From Bowmanella denitrificans (GTDB lineage: Bacteria > Pseudomonadota > Gammaproteobacteria > Enterobacterales > Alteromonadaceae), in NCBI RefSeq assembly GCF_002887595.1, contig NZ_PEBU01000006.1, forward strand, positions 62,001 through 126,000: a stretch of DNA of 64,000 nt, in the 5' to 3' direction. Of this stretch, positions 47,791 through 57,102 are shown one piece after another. The notes beneath the pieces were generated by a model that was not told the DNA's origin, searched no databases, and saw only the letters and a list, made by a program, of their open reading frames with translations. Positions within the stretch are counted from its first letter, which is position 1, and each line of letters begins with the position of its first letter. Made by a program: the position numbers and the translations under genes.

Positions 47791-49686
47791 ATGTTAGAGA
47801 GAATAAGAGAAGGATCGCAGGGATTTTGGGCAAAAGCCATTCTGGGGTTGGTCATTCTGACCTTTGCCCTGGCTGGGGTTGGAAGCTACTTAAATGCTAA
47901 GTCAGATATCCCTGTCGCAACTGTTAATGGTGATGACATCAGTCAGTCCAGTCTGGAAAATGCTTATCAGAATGAACGTGCCAGAATGGAAAGCCAGTAT
48001 GGTGATGCTTTTGCCAATCTGATGGCAGACAGCGAATATATGCGGACGTTCCGTCGTGGTTTACTGGATCGGCTAATCGCCGACAAGTTGGTAGAACAAA
48101 CCGCTGCAGAGCTGGATTTGCGTGTCAGTGACAATCAGGTTAAAGAAGCTATTGTGAATATGCCTGAGTTTCAACTCGGCGGTACATTCAACAATGACAG
48201 ATATCAGGCCGTATTGCGCCAGGCCGGGATGCAACCACAGGATTTTCGTGATCGTCTTCGCCAGGACATGACGCGTCAGCAGTTGATGCGAGCCTTGGTT
48301 GGCAGTGAATTCAGTCTGGATGCGGAAGTCGCACAAACATATGCGCTGCAGCAGCAAAAGCGCGATATCAGCTATGTGAATATTCCTGCCGTTGCTTTTG
48401 AGGCTGATGTACAGGTTTCAGAGCAGGAAATCAGCGATTATTATCAAACTCACATCAGCAGTTTTGACACCGAAGAGCAGGTTGCTTTGCGTTATCTGGA
48501 ATTGAAGGTTGCCGATCTATTAGATGCGGTGCAGGTTTCAGAACAGGAGCTTAATGATTACTACCTGTCTAATCAAGACCAGTACAGAACCGAAGAGGAA
48601 CGTCGCGTCTCGCATATTCTGTTGGAGTTTGGTGAGGATAAACAGGCAACGCAGGAACAGGCAAACGCTATTCTTGAGCGCCTCAACAATGGTGAAGACT
48701 TTGCTGCGCTAGCAAAAGAGTTATCTACCGATGCATTCAGTGCTGAGAATGGTGGTGATCTGGATTGGTTTGGCCGTGGCGTGATGGATCCCGCATTTGA
48801 AGAGGCCGCCTTTGCTTTGGCTCAGGAAGGCGATGTCAGTGACGTGGTGGAGAGTGCATTTGGTTTGCATATTATCAAGCTCACGGGTGTAAAACCTGAA
48901 CAAGTGCAGACCCTGGAGCAGGTGCGGGATGAAATTGTTGCCGCAGTCAAGCAGGACAAAGCGCAGGCAGAGTTTTATCAGTTACATCAGCAGGTGGCTG
49001 AGCTGGCTTTTGAGCAGCCAGATAGTCTGGATGATGTGGCCGGTTTGTTGGGCAAGGAAATTCAAAGCACTGAACTGTTCAGTCGCACTTCTGCACCAGA
49101 AACCTTTGCTGGAAACCAGGTGTTGAATGTCGCCTTTTCAGAGGAATTGATTGAAGACCGGGTAAACAGCGAGGTGATTGATATTTCACCTGATCATTTG
49201 CTGGTACTCAGAGTGGCGGAACATCAACCACAGCGCACCCGTCAGTTAGCTGAAGTCAGCGAAGATATTAGCGCTCAGCTTAAAGCCGATAAAGCGCAAG
49301 CTGCAGCCAGACAATGGGCTGACGAGTTGGTTGCTTCAGCTAAGTCTGGAGAGAGTATTCAGTCCAAACTGGATGAGAAAGGGCTGAGCTGGGCAACGGA
49401 GTCAGGTCAAATGCGGTATGGCTCGGTACTACCGGCCGCGGTAGTGGAACAGGCCTTTAAATTGGCTGCCAACTCAGATGCGAATCTTGCTGCGGTCAAT
49501 ACAGCGGCTGGCAATGCCGCATTAGTAAGGCTAGACGCGATACACGAAGCGGAGGCTGCACAAGATACTATGCTGGCCAGCATTGAGCAGCGTCTCTCCA
49601 GTGGCCGCGGTCAGCAGCTTTATGTGGATTTTATCGATGCCTTAAAGGCGAAAGCAGATATAGAGATCCACGCTGTTCAGCAGTAA
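47791..49686 (+). CDS. ppiD: Peptidyl-prolyl cis-trans isomerase PpiD (periplasmic chaperone)
   Basis: A membrane-anchored periplasmic chaperone that meets newly exported proteins at the Sec channel. The product is 631 residues. A single N-terminal transmembrane helix (about 16-34, AILGLVILTFALAGVGSYL in part) precedes SurA-like N-domains and a parvulin domain near 270-365 with RRVSHILLEF, GGDLDWFGRG and AFGLHIIKLTG. ATG 47791 follows TTGGAG. The gene order hupB-ppiD is the enteric one; a terminator follows. Confidence 0.95.
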   Translation: MLERIREGSQGFWAKAILGLVILTFALAGVGSYLNAKSDIPVATVNGDDISQSSLENAYQNERARMESQYGDAFANLMADSEYMRTFRRGLLDRLIADKLVEQTAAELDLRVSDNQVKEAIVNMPEFQLGGTFNNDRYQAVLRQAGMQPQDFRDRLRQDMTRQQLMRALVGSEFSLDAEVAQTYALQQQKRDISYVNIPAVAFEADVQVSEQEISDYYQTHISSFDTEEQVALRYLELKVADLLDAVQVSEQELNDYYLSNQDQYRTEEERRVSHILLEFGEDKQATQEQANAILERLNNGEDFAALAKELSTDAFSAENGGDLDWFGRGVMDPAFEEAAFALAQEGDVSDVVESAFGLHIIKLTGVKPEQVQTLEQVRDEIVAAVKQDKAQAEFYQLHQQVAELAFEQPDSLDDVAGLLGKEIQSTELFSRTSAPETFAGNQVLNVAFSEELIEDRVNSEVIDISPDHLLVLRVAEHQPQRTRQLAEVSEDISAQLKADKAQAAARQWADELVASAKSGESIQSKLDEKGLSWATESGQMRYGSVLPAAVVEQAFKLAANSDANLAAVNTAAGNAALVRLDAIHEAEAAQDTMLASIEQRLSSGRGQQLYVDFIDALKAKADIEIHAVQQ

Positions 49687-49700
49687 GCCTGAAAGCACAG

Positions 49701-49729
49701 AAAAAACGCTGCAGATTGCAGCGTTTTTT
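49701..49729. terminator. Bidirectional terminator between ppiD and sapF
   Basis: AAAAAACGCTGC (49701-49712), AGATT, GCAGCGTTTTTT (49718-49729): a 12-bp symmetric stem with T-runs on both strands, between convergent genes. Confidence 0.9.
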
Positions 49730-49784
49730 GTTTTAGAAGCCAGTTGACAGCGCTCTCGAGGTCAGAATGTGATACGTCAACTGC

Positions 49785-50561
49785 CTAAGCGTCCCGGCTA
49801 ATGAGGGCCTGATAGGCATGGATCAGCCGTTGCGTATAATCTGATTTTGGCCAGTTAAAAATCACATCGGTTTTACCGGACTCCACCAGTTTTCCTTCCT
49901 CTAGCACGAGTATTCTGTCGCTGATATGCCGGACAATACCCAGATTGTGCGAGATAAAGATAAAGCCCAGGCCCAGGTCTCGCTGTAACTTCATCAACAG
50001 GTTGACCGTTTGTGAACGTACCGATGGATCCAGTGCGGCGAAGGGCTCGTCAGCTACCAACACTTGTGGGTTGAGAATTAAGGCTCTGGCAACAGCGACC
50101 CGTTGCCGTTGCCCTTCAGAAAGCATATGCCGATAAAAGAACTGATGTTCAGGCAGCATGCCTACCAGTTTCAGCGTTTCTTCAATTTTCCGCTTACGCG
50201 CCCGACTATCCAGCTCCGTGTTGAGGATCAGCGGCTCCTCCAGCAGGCTGCCCAATGTCAGTGCCGGATTGAGTGATTCCTTGGTATGCTGAAAGATCAT
50301 ACGAATGGCTTGAAAACGCTGCCTTTTGTGATGAAGAGGCTCACCATTTAGCAGTATTTCACCTGCATTTGGCCGTTCCACCCCTACCAGTAATTTAGCC
50401 AGCAGCGATTTACCTGAGCCGTTTTCACCCATGATGGCCATGGTTTCTCCGGCTTTCAGTTCAAAACTCAGAGGGTCCAGGCGAAAGCCTGCATTTTTGC
50501 CAAACCAGGATTTGTCCTTTTTGCAATAACTGAGGTTAGAAACGGTCAATAGTGGCGTCAT
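49785..50561 (-). CDS. sapF: Peptide ABC transporter ATP-binding protein SapF
   Basis: One of two ATPases of the Sap system, linked in enterics to resistance to antimicrobial peptides and to putrescine export. The product is 258 residues. Walker A GENGSGKSLLAK near residue 45, signature LSEGQRQRVAVARAL, Walker B VLVADEPFAALDP, switch His in ISHNLG. ATG 50561 overlaps the sapD stop (ATGA). Last gene of the sap run. Confidence 0.92.
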   Translation of the reverse strand: MTPLLTVSNLSYCKKDKSWFGKNAGFRLDPLSFELKAGETMAIMGENGSGKSLLAKLLVGVERPNAGEILLNGEPLHHKRQRFQAIRMIFQHTKESLNPALTLGSLLEEPLILNTELDSRARKRKIEETLKLVGMLPEHQFFYRHMLSEGQRQRVAVARALILNPQVLVADEPFAALDPSVRSQTVNLLMKLQRDLGLGFIFISHNLGIVRHISDRILVLEEGKLVESGKTDVIFNWPKSDYTQRLIHAYQALISRDA

Positions 50562-51553
50562 GTCTTATCCCGGTGCAGAGGGAAATGGCAGGCGTAATAA
50601 TGTTCATGAATACGTCGGACATCCGGCATCTTAACGCATTCTTTCTGCGCTCTTGGACAGCGGGGACCCAACCTGCAGCCAATAGGTAAATGCTGAAGCG
50701 TGGGAATGGTGCCATCCAGACTCGACAGAGCCGCCTTAGGTGGTAAATCACGTCTGAAACTGGGCGCACTGTCCAGAAGCGCCTTGGTGTAGGGATGCAG
50801 TGGTCGTCTTTTTAACTGGCTCATTTTGCCGCTTTCCACTGTCTGGCCGCAATAAAGTACGGTCATCGTGTCTGCCATGGCCGAGATAGCTAGTAAGTCA
50901 TGACTGACAAATAAGATACTCAGTTCCCTGGTTTTATTGAGCTTAGCCAGTAGGCGTAACACTTGGATCTTGGTGGTGGTTTCCATTCCCATAGTGGGAT
51001 TGTCAGCAATCAACAGTTTAGGGTTGGATACCAACGCCATGGCTAACGCAAACTTCTGGCTAATATCTTCTGCAACCTGATGCGGGTAGCTGGCCAGACA
51101 AACGTCGTGGTCCCGAATACCGACCTTATGCAATTGTTGGGTGGCAATTAAACGTCGCTGCTGCCGACGTTGCCAGAACCAACCCCTGTCAAGCTGACTG
51201 TCAGAAATACTTTCCTCAATCTGTTCCTGAAGTGTGGCTGAGGGGTCCAATGAGGTTGCTGGATTTTGCAATACCACGGACATTTCGCTGCGGGTAATGG
51301 CGCGGCGCTGACTGTCAGACATGGACAGTAAATCCCGGCCTTTCCAGTTCATACGATCAGCCGTGACTTTCCATCTGTCCGGCAGCGCGCCTACGATAGA
51401 CTTGACCACCAGACTCTTACCCGAACCTGATTCGCCCACCAATGCGCGGACCTCGCTACTGTCAATGCTGAGGTTTATCTTATCCAGTGCTTTGATCCAG
51501 CCCAGCGGTGTGTCGATTTCCAGGGTTAGATTCTTGATATCCAGAAGTGGCAT
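50558..51553 (-). CDS. sapD: Peptide ABC transporter ATP-binding protein SapD
   Basis: Second ATPase of the Sap transporter. The product is 331 residues. Motifs: Walker A GESGSGKSLVVK near residue 41, ADNPTMGMETTTK in the Walker B position (Asn for the usual Glu after the Asp, a known SapD trait), and VSHDLLA. The C-terminal oligopeptide-type extension has a Cys-rich IGCRLGPRCPRAQKECV segment, as in DppD/OppD. ATG 51553 shares one base with the sapC stop. Confidence 0.92.
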   Translation of the reverse strand: MPLLDIKNLTLEIDTPLGWIKALDKINLSIDSSEVRALVGESGSGKSLVVKSIVGALPDRWKVTADRMNWKGRDLLSMSDSQRRAITRSEMSVVLQNPATSLDPSATLQEQIEESISDSQLDRGWFWQRRQQRRLIATQQLHKVGIRDHDVCLASYPHQVAEDISQKFALAMALVSNPKLLIADNPTMGMETTTKIQVLRLLAKLNKTRELSILFVSHDLLAISAMADTMTVLYCGQTVESGKMSQLKRRPLHPYTKALLDSAPSFRRDLPPKAALSSLDGTIPTLQHLPIGCRLGPRCPRAQKECVKMPDVRRIHEHYYACHFPLHRDKT

Positions 51554-52446
51554 TATTGACTCAACCTGTTTTTCAGCGCGGTACGAAGTCCGTCTCCCAC
51601 CAGATTAATGGATAGAACCATTAGGAAGATGGCCGCCCCGGGCAATGATATGCTCCAGGGGGCAACATAAGCGGTTTCCAGTGCATCGGACAGCATCGCG
51701 CCAAGCTCAGGGGAAGGAGACTGAGCACCCAGACTCAGAAAACCAAGGGCGGATATGTCCAATATTGCCACAGACAGCGCCATAGTCGCCTGTACGACCA
51801 GCATTTCAATCATGTTCGGTAAGATGCTATGAAAGAATATGCGCAGCTCGCTGGCTCCGTCCAGGCGGGCAGCGGTCACATATTCTTTTTTATATTCACG
51901 TCTGACCATATCACGGGTGTGGTGTATAAACTGCGGTATAAGCGCCAGGGTTATGGCCCACATACTGTTCATCAGGCCAGTACCGAGGATGGCCACGATG
52001 ATAATAGCGATCAGCAGGGTAGGGATAGCCATGATGGCATCAAGCAGGTGATTAATAATACTGGCGCGAAGTCCCCGGCTCATGCCAGCATAAGCGCCGA
52101 TACTGCAGCCTATTAACATCGCCAGTAATACTAAAAACAGGCTGGCACCAAAGGTGATCTGGCAACCATGTACAACCCGGGTCAATAAGTCCCTGCCTAT
52201 GCCATCGGTGCCAAACAGGTGCGAGACATCACCATTCGCATCCCAGGCCGGAGGCAATAGAATGGCCTCAGTATTCTGATCAAGTGGGCCAAAAGGTAAC
52301 AACCAGGGGCCCAATAACACCAGCAGTACAAAGAATCCAAGGCACCATAGACCGGCCAGGGCAATATGGTTACGCTGGAACTCGTTCCAGGTATGGCGCA
52401 TTGGCGAGGGATATAACTCCTCGTTGTAAAAACTAGACTTGGGCAT
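51553..52446 (-). CDS. sapC: Peptide ABC transporter permease SapC
   Basis: Inner-membrane permease of the Sap system. The product is 297 residues with about six hydrophobic segments. The N-terminus (MPKSSFYNEELYPSPMRHTW) resembles SapC. A permease EAA-type loop, AARLDGASELRIFFHSILPNM, and the family end LGDGLRTALKNRL are present. It overlaps sapB by 14 bases. Confidence 0.92.
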   Translation of the reverse strand: MPKSSFYNEELYPSPMRHTWNEFQRNHIALAGLWCLGFFVLLVLLGPWLLPFGPLDQNTEAILLPPAWDANGDVSHLFGTDGIGRDLLTRVVHGCQITFGASLFLVLLAMLIGCSIGAYAGMSRGLRASIINHLLDAIMAIPTLLIAIIIVAILGTGLMNSMWAITLALIPQFIHHTRDMVRREYKKEYVTAARLDGASELRIFFHSILPNMIEMLVVQATMALSVAILDISALGFLSLGAQSPSPELGAMLSDALETAYVAPWSISLPGAAIFLMVLSINLVGDGLRTALKNRLSQ

Positions 52447-53470
52447 GGATTTGTTTCTTGCTCAAGGGGTAGATCATACGGATCAGCAGATCCACGGAGA
52501 TAGTAACAATCACCACCAGGGCCGATACCGCCAACATACCGCCGCGAATAGCTGGAAAGTCACGTTGGTAAATAGCCTGAATCAACCATTCCCCGATACC
52601 GGGCCAGGAAAAGATCACTTCGACAATCATGGCATTGGTGAGCAATACAGTAAACTGCATCGCCAATTGCGGCATGATGGGAAGCAGAGCATTCTTCATA
52701 CCATGGCGCCAAAAAACCTGGGGGCGACTTAACCCTTTTGCAAAGGCGGCTTTTATATAGTCACTGGCCATGACATTAATAACCGAGCGGCGTGTCAGAC
52801 GAATGACCAGGGAACTGGTCACTATGGATAAAGATAGGGTGGGTAAAATCAAATGATTCAGCGCATCCAGCAATACCTGCTGCTTATTTGCAACATTGGA
52901 CATGATTATGTCTAACAGAATAAAACCTGTTTGGTGAGGAATGTCGTAAAGCAGGCTAACCCGCCCGGACATCGGCAGCCCTCCCCATTGCAGGGCAAAA
53001 ATCAGTATTAATAGTAAGGCCAGCCAAAAAACCGGCAAAGAGAACCCCACCAGGCTAACGGACAGGATCCCCATATCAGAAATACGTCGGTGGTTTAAAC
53101 CGGCGATAATACCCAATGGAATACCAACCAGTAGCGATACAAACATGGCATACAGGCTGAGTTCAATACTGGCAGGCAGAAACTGACAAATGTCGTCGAA
53201 GATTGGATTTTGCGAGCTGAGGCTAAGACCCCATTCCCCCACAAGAGTCAGCTTCAAGTATTGCCAGAAGCCAGCAAGCGCTCCTTCATCTAACGCATAC
53301 ATCAAGCGCAATTGTTGCGCCTGATCATCCGATGGTGAGGGGGTGCCTGACAGATTTGTCAGAGGATCACCCGGAAACAGGAATGCCAGAATGTATGAGG
53401 CAATACATAGAATCAGCAAGGTGATCAGTAGCAGATTTAGTCGGCGTCCGAGGTAAATAAGCATTTTCAC
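52433..53470 (-). CDS. sapB: Peptide ABC transporter permease SapB
   Basis: Second permease of the Sap system. The product is 345 residues with several hydrophobic segments; the EAA-type loop is in AAFAKGLSRPQVFWRHGMKNALLPI (shown in part). The start is GTG 53470, overlapping the sapA TGA (GTGA) and preceded by GGAG; an ATG at 53464 is possible. It makes the pore together with SapC. Confidence 0.92.
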   Translation of the reverse strand: MKMLIYLGRRLNLLLITLLILCIASYILAFLFPGDPLTNLSGTPSPSDDQAQQLRLMYALDEGALAGFWQYLKLTLVGEWGLSLSSQNPIFDDICQFLPASIELSLYAMFVSLLVGIPLGIIAGLNHRRISDMGILSVSLVGFSLPVFWLALLLILIFALQWGGLPMSGRVSLLYDIPHQTGFILLDIIMSNVANKQQVLLDALNHLILPTLSLSIVTSSLVIRLTRRSVINVMASDYIKAAFAKGLSRPQVFWRHGMKNALLPIMPQLAMQFTVLLTNAMIVEVIFSWPGIGEWLIQAIYQRDFPAIRGGMLAVSALVVIVTISVDLLIRMIYPLSKKQIHAQV

Positions 53471-55083
53471 TTACTCTCCTTACGTGCCTGACCAAAACGA
53501 ATGCCACCAAATGGATTGATCTGCATGCCGCTAATACCTTCCCTGTATGCCTGAAAGCGATACGCATGTGCGATAGGCAGCAATGGCATTTCTTCTACCA
53601 GCAGTTCATTGGCCTGACGGTAGTAGTGCAGTCGCTTCTCCTCTTCAGTAAAGCGCAAGGCCTCGTCGATTAAGGCGTCATATTCCTGCATGCACCAGTT
53701 CGCCCTGTTAGTACCAGAAGCAATGGCCGAACAACTAAGCAGAGGGCGATAGAAATTATCCGGGTCACCATTGTCAGCAGACCAGCCAATCAGCACTGTG
53801 TCGTGCATGCCTTGCTTTAACAGTCGTCTGAAGGTGGCCCATTCATAGCTGACTATGTCGGCTCTGATTCCCACCTTATCCAGATAGCTTTGGATAAGCT
53901 CTGCCATCTTCGTTGCATTGGGGTTGTAGGCGCGCTGAACCGGCATGGCCCAGATATTCATTCTGAAACCCCTGGCGATACCAGCTTCATCCAGAAGTTG
54001 TCTGGCTGCAACAGGGTTGTAATGCACCTCACGCTGATTTTCATCGAATGCCCACGAGGTTGGGGGCAACAAGCCTTTGGACGATACTGCACTATCTGAG
54101 TAAACCGCATCCAATAAGGCTTTTCTGTCTATGGCCATGGCCATGGCCCGCCTGACACGAGCGTCATTAAAGGGCGCTTTGGTCGTATTAAAAGCCCAAA
54201 AGCCGACATTCAGCCCCGGCTTTTCTTCCAATACCAGGTCCTGGCGCTCGTCAACAATTCGCAACTCAGTCTGGGCTGGGAAGGCAATCACATCACATTC
54301 ACCGGTAATCAGCTTGGCCAGACGCATTGAGCTGGTTGGCGTAATATCAAATATCAATTGTTGTTGCTGGACGTGACCTTGCCAGTAATTTTCGTGGCGT
54401 TGATACCTGATAAAGTTGTTCTTCTTGAACTTATCAAACTTGAATGGTCCGGTTCCGATGGGTTGGCTGTCCAGTAATTCGGGCGTACCGGCCTGCATAA
54501 GCTGCTCTGCATACTCTGCCGACAGTATCACGGCAAAATCGGTGGCCAGGGTGGCCAAAAAAGAGCTGTCTGGTCTGTTTAACTTAATTTCCACTCTGTA
54601 GCCGTTAAGCTTGTTCACTTCAGCGACAATGTCCTGTAAACCAAGGCTCTCAAAGTAGGGGTATATGCCGCCCGAAATTTTATGATACGGGTGATTGGGT
54701 TGGCGCCAGCGATTAATACTGAACAGGACATCGTCCGCGTTAAAAGTTCGGCTGGGAATAAAGTAATGGGTTTGCTGAAATTGCACATCTTTGCGCAACT
54801 GAAAGGTATAAGTCAGTCCATCCTCGCTGACCAGCCAACTGTCGGCCAGCGCCGGAATAACCTTACTGGAGTCGGGATCAAAATCCAGTAAGCCATTATA
54901 CAGTTGATGTGCTGTTGCATCGGCCGTGGTGCCTGATATGTCTAACTGCGGATTGAAGGTTACCGGGCTCCCTTCCGAACAATATATTAGCCCCTGTTGT
55001 TTCACCTGGGCATCGTTGATGTCCTGGCAGCCGATGCTTAAAGTGCAGGACAACATCAGACCAAGGTAAGTTCTGTTAATCAT
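53467..55083 (-). CDS. sapA: Peptide ABC transporter substrate-binding protein SapA
   Basis: Periplasmic solute-binding protein of family 5. The product is 538 residues with a signal peptide. The sequence LSCTLSIGCQD allows lipoprotein processing at Cys, although the lipobox is imperfect, so a lipid anchor is uncertain. Family features: GLLDFDPDSSKVIPALADSW near 65, AMAMAIDRKALLDAVY and the C-terminal lobe. ATG 55083 shares one base with the pspF stop (TGATG); TTG 55086 is an alternative. Confidence 0.92.
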   Translation of the reverse strand: MINRTYLGLMLSCTLSIGCQDINDAQVKQQGLIYCSEGSPVTFNPQLDISGTTADATAHQLYNGLLDFDPDSSKVIPALADSWLVSEDGLTYTFQLRKDVQFQQTHYFIPSRTFNADDVLFSINRWRQPNHPYHKISGGIYPYFESLGLQDIVAEVNKLNGYRVEIKLNRPDSSFLATLATDFAVILSAEYAEQLMQAGTPELLDSQPIGTGPFKFDKFKKNNFIRYQRHENYWQGHVQQQQLIFDITPTSSMRLAKLITGECDVIAFPAQTELRIVDERQDLVLEEKPGLNVGFWAFNTTKAPFNDARVRRAMAMAIDRKALLDAVYSDSAVSSKGLLPPTSWAFDENQREVHYNPVAARQLLDEAGIARGFRMNIWAMPVQRAYNPNATKMAELIQSYLDKVGIRADIVSYEWATFRRLLKQGMHDTVLIGWSADNGDPDNFYRPLLSCSAIASGTNRANWCMQEYDALIDEALRFTEEEKRLHYYRQANELLVEEMPLLPIAHAYRFQAYREGISGMQINPFGGIRFGQARKESK

Positions 55084-56177
55084 CAATCCACTTCTCTGGA
55101 TGTGCCTTCCAGCAGGTTGTACTTTTTCAGGTAACCCCGTAATTGATGGTAGGTCAATCCCAGCTTATCCGCTGTTTTCTTCTGATTAAACTGACTATCT
55201 GCCAACGCCTGCCGGATCAGGTCAATTTCGAAATCCTGTGACATGGTTTTTAAGTCAACCGGGAAGCTGAACCTTACGGCACTGCTATGATCTTTCTTGG
55301 CTACAGGCATCGGCTCAGCAATACTGACCGTTGGCTCAGCAATTGGTTTAGGCGGTGGCAGCCGGTCTTGTGTTTTGATTCTGCCTTTAGGACGGAACGG
55401 CGATTCGAAGGGGTCAAGGACAATCTGATGAACCGGCAAGTGAGGATTGTTGCAACGGTAAACCGCACGTTCTACTACGTTCTTTAATTCCCGAATATTG
55501 CCTGGCCAGTGATAATCCAACAAGGTGCGTCGGGCTTTTTCGGTAAAACCGCTGAACAATTCCATTTCAAGTTCTCTCGCCATATTAATAGCAAAGTGTT
55601 CGGCCAGCATCAGAATATCTTCTGGTCTTTCACGCAGCGGCGGTAGGGTAATAACGTCAAAGGCCAGCCTGTCCAGTAAATCGGCTCTGAACTCCCCCCG
55701 CTCTGCTAAATCTGGCAAATCTTCATTAGTGGCGGCTACCAGTCTGACGTCCACTTTGACCGACTTGGAACCCCCCACACGTTCAAATTCACCATACTCA
55801 ATGACTCTTAGTAATTTTTCCTGAATCAGACCTGAGGTGTTGGCCAGTTCATCCAAAAACAGTGTGCCATTATTCGCGGTTTCAAAGCGTCCTTCACGAC
55901 GTTTGGCAGCGCCGGTAAATGCGCCAGCTTCATAGCCGAACAGTTCACTTTCCAGCAGATTGTCGTTTAAAGCCGCACAGTTCAGTTTCAGGTAAGCCTG
56001 ATCCCAACGGCCAGACAGAAAATGTAATCGGGCTGCCACCAACTCTTTGCCTGTGCCCCGTTCGCCAATAATTAATACGGGCTTGTTCAACGGGGCTATC
56101 TGAGAAATCTGCTCGAGTACTTCGAGAAAACTGTTGGATTGCCCCAACAGATTGTCTTGTTGGCGAAACCGGCTCAC
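55083..56177 (-). CDS. pspF: Phage shock protein operon activator PspF
   Basis: Sigma-54 enhancer-binding protein that drives pspA transcription and is held back by PspA. The product is 364 residues without an N-terminal receiver domain, as in PspF. AAA+ motifs: Walker A GERGTGKE (about 38-45), GAFTGA loop for sigma-54 contact, Walker B TLFLDELAN and arginine fingers in REDLLDR-type FRADLLDRL. A linker with Pro-rich text (270-310) leads to a Fis-type helix-turn-helix (KKTADKLGLTYHQLRGYLKKY). Start GTG 56177. It is divergent from pspA and continues into sapA. Confidence 0.94.
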   Translation of the reverse strand: MSRFRQQDNLLGQSNSFLEVLEQISQIAPLNKPVLIIGERGTGKELVAARLHFLSGRWDQAYLKLNCAALNDNLLESELFGYEAGAFTGAAKRREGRFETANNGTLFLDELANTSGLIQEKLLRVIEYGEFERVGGSKSVKVDVRLVAATNEDLPDLAERGEFRADLLDRLAFDVITLPPLRERPEDILMLAEHFAINMARELEMELFSGFTEKARRTLLDYHWPGNIRELKNVVERAVYRCNNPHLPVHQIVLDPFESPFRPKGRIKTQDRLPPPKPIAEPTVSIAEPMPVAKKDHSSAVRFSFPVDLKTMSQDFEIDLIRQALADSQFNQKKTADKLGLTYHQLRGYLKKYNLLEGTSREVD

Positions 56178-56274
56178 TACAATCCTTAAAAAGTGGTCTA
56201 ATCGACTAATTAGTGGTTGAGTTTAATAATAAGTCAGCTGTGATTAAAAGAATAGTAAATTAATAATCCTTTTA

Positions 56275-56287
56275 AATCAGGTTGTTA
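56275..56287 (+). promoter_or_regulatory. IHF-binding site upstream of pspA
   Basis: AATCAG-GTTG-TTA fits the WATCAR-N4-TTR consensus at every position. It ends 16 bases before the -24 element, where IHF helps PspF loop onto sigma-54 RNA polymerase in E. coli. Confidence 0.65.
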
Positions 56288-56303
56288 CTTTGCTTTGCCT
56301 GAT

Positions 56304-56319
56304 TGGCCTGTAAATTGTA
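56304..56319 (+). promoter_or_regulatory. Sigma-54 promoter of pspA
   Basis: TGGCCTG (56304-56310), four bases, TTGTA (56315-56319), close to the TGGCACG-N4-TTGCA consensus. Transcription would start near 56331, 56 bases before pspA. PspF binding sites are expected in 56178-56274. Confidence 0.8.
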
Positions 56320-56386
56320 TGGTCACATGCAAGGTTGGAAATGAACAATGCATTTCCTTTCAGATCATGACAAAGAGGTAAGCATT

Positions 56387-57070
56387 ATGGGTATTTTCTC
56401 TCGTTTCACCGACATAGTGAACTCAAATATCAATGCCTTGTTAGACAAGGCCGAAGACCCGGAAAAGATGGTCAGATTAATTATTCAGGAAATGGAGGAC
56501 ACCTTGGTGGAGGTGCGGTCAACCTCAGCGAAGACCATTGCCAATAAAAAAGAAATCAGTGCACAGATTAGCAAGCTGCAAGCTCAGTCTGACGATTGGC
56601 AAGCTAAAGCCGAACTGGCGCTGAGTAAGGAACGTGAAGATCTGGCCAGAGCCGCACTGGTGGAAAAGAAGAAAGCTGCTGAACATGCCGAAGCGCTGAT
56701 TAAAGAACTACAGTTAGTGGAAGATCAAATTGCTAAACTTCAGGGCGAGACAGCGCAATTGCAGGAAAAGCTGGCAGACGCTAAGGCCAGGCAGAAGGCG
56801 ATTATTTTGCGTCAGAAAACCGCACAGTCCAGACTGGATGTAAAACGCACCCTGGATAGCAGTAAAGTCGATGATGCGATGGGGCGTTTCGAGCGCTACG
56901 AGCGTAAGATTGATGACCTGGAAAGCCAAATTGAGGCTTATGATATGGGTAAGAAGACTCTGGCCGATGAATTTGCGGCCCTCGAAGACGGCGATAAAAT
57001 TGATGACGAACTGGCAGCGTTGAAGAAGAAAATAAGCAAGAAAACGCCTAAAGCCGCGAACAAAGAATAA
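56387..57070 (+). CDS. pspA: Phage shock protein A
   Basis: Peripheral inner-membrane protein of the ESCRT-III-like PspA/Vipp1 family that supports membrane integrity and inhibits PspF. The product is 227 residues (E. coli 222). ATG 56387 gives MGIFSRFTDIVNSNINALLDKAEDPEKMV (shown in part), the amphipathic first helix; an upstream ATG at 56348 would add 13 residues not found in the family. The rest is long coiled-coil helix. SD GAGGTA at 56375-56380. Confidence 0.96.
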   Translation: MGIFSRFTDIVNSNINALLDKAEDPEKMVRLIIQEMEDTLVEVRSTSAKTIANKKEISAQISKLQAQSDDWQAKAELALSKEREDLARAALVEKKKAAEHAEALIKELQLVEDQIAKLQGETAQLQEKLADAKARQKAIILRQKTAQSRLDVKRTLDSSKVDDAMGRFERYERKIDDLESQIEAYDMGKKTLADEFAALEDGDKIDDELAALKKKISKKTPKAANKE

Positions 57071-57102
57071 GTCATCAAGCAGCACTGGTTGAGGAGAATA
57101 TC

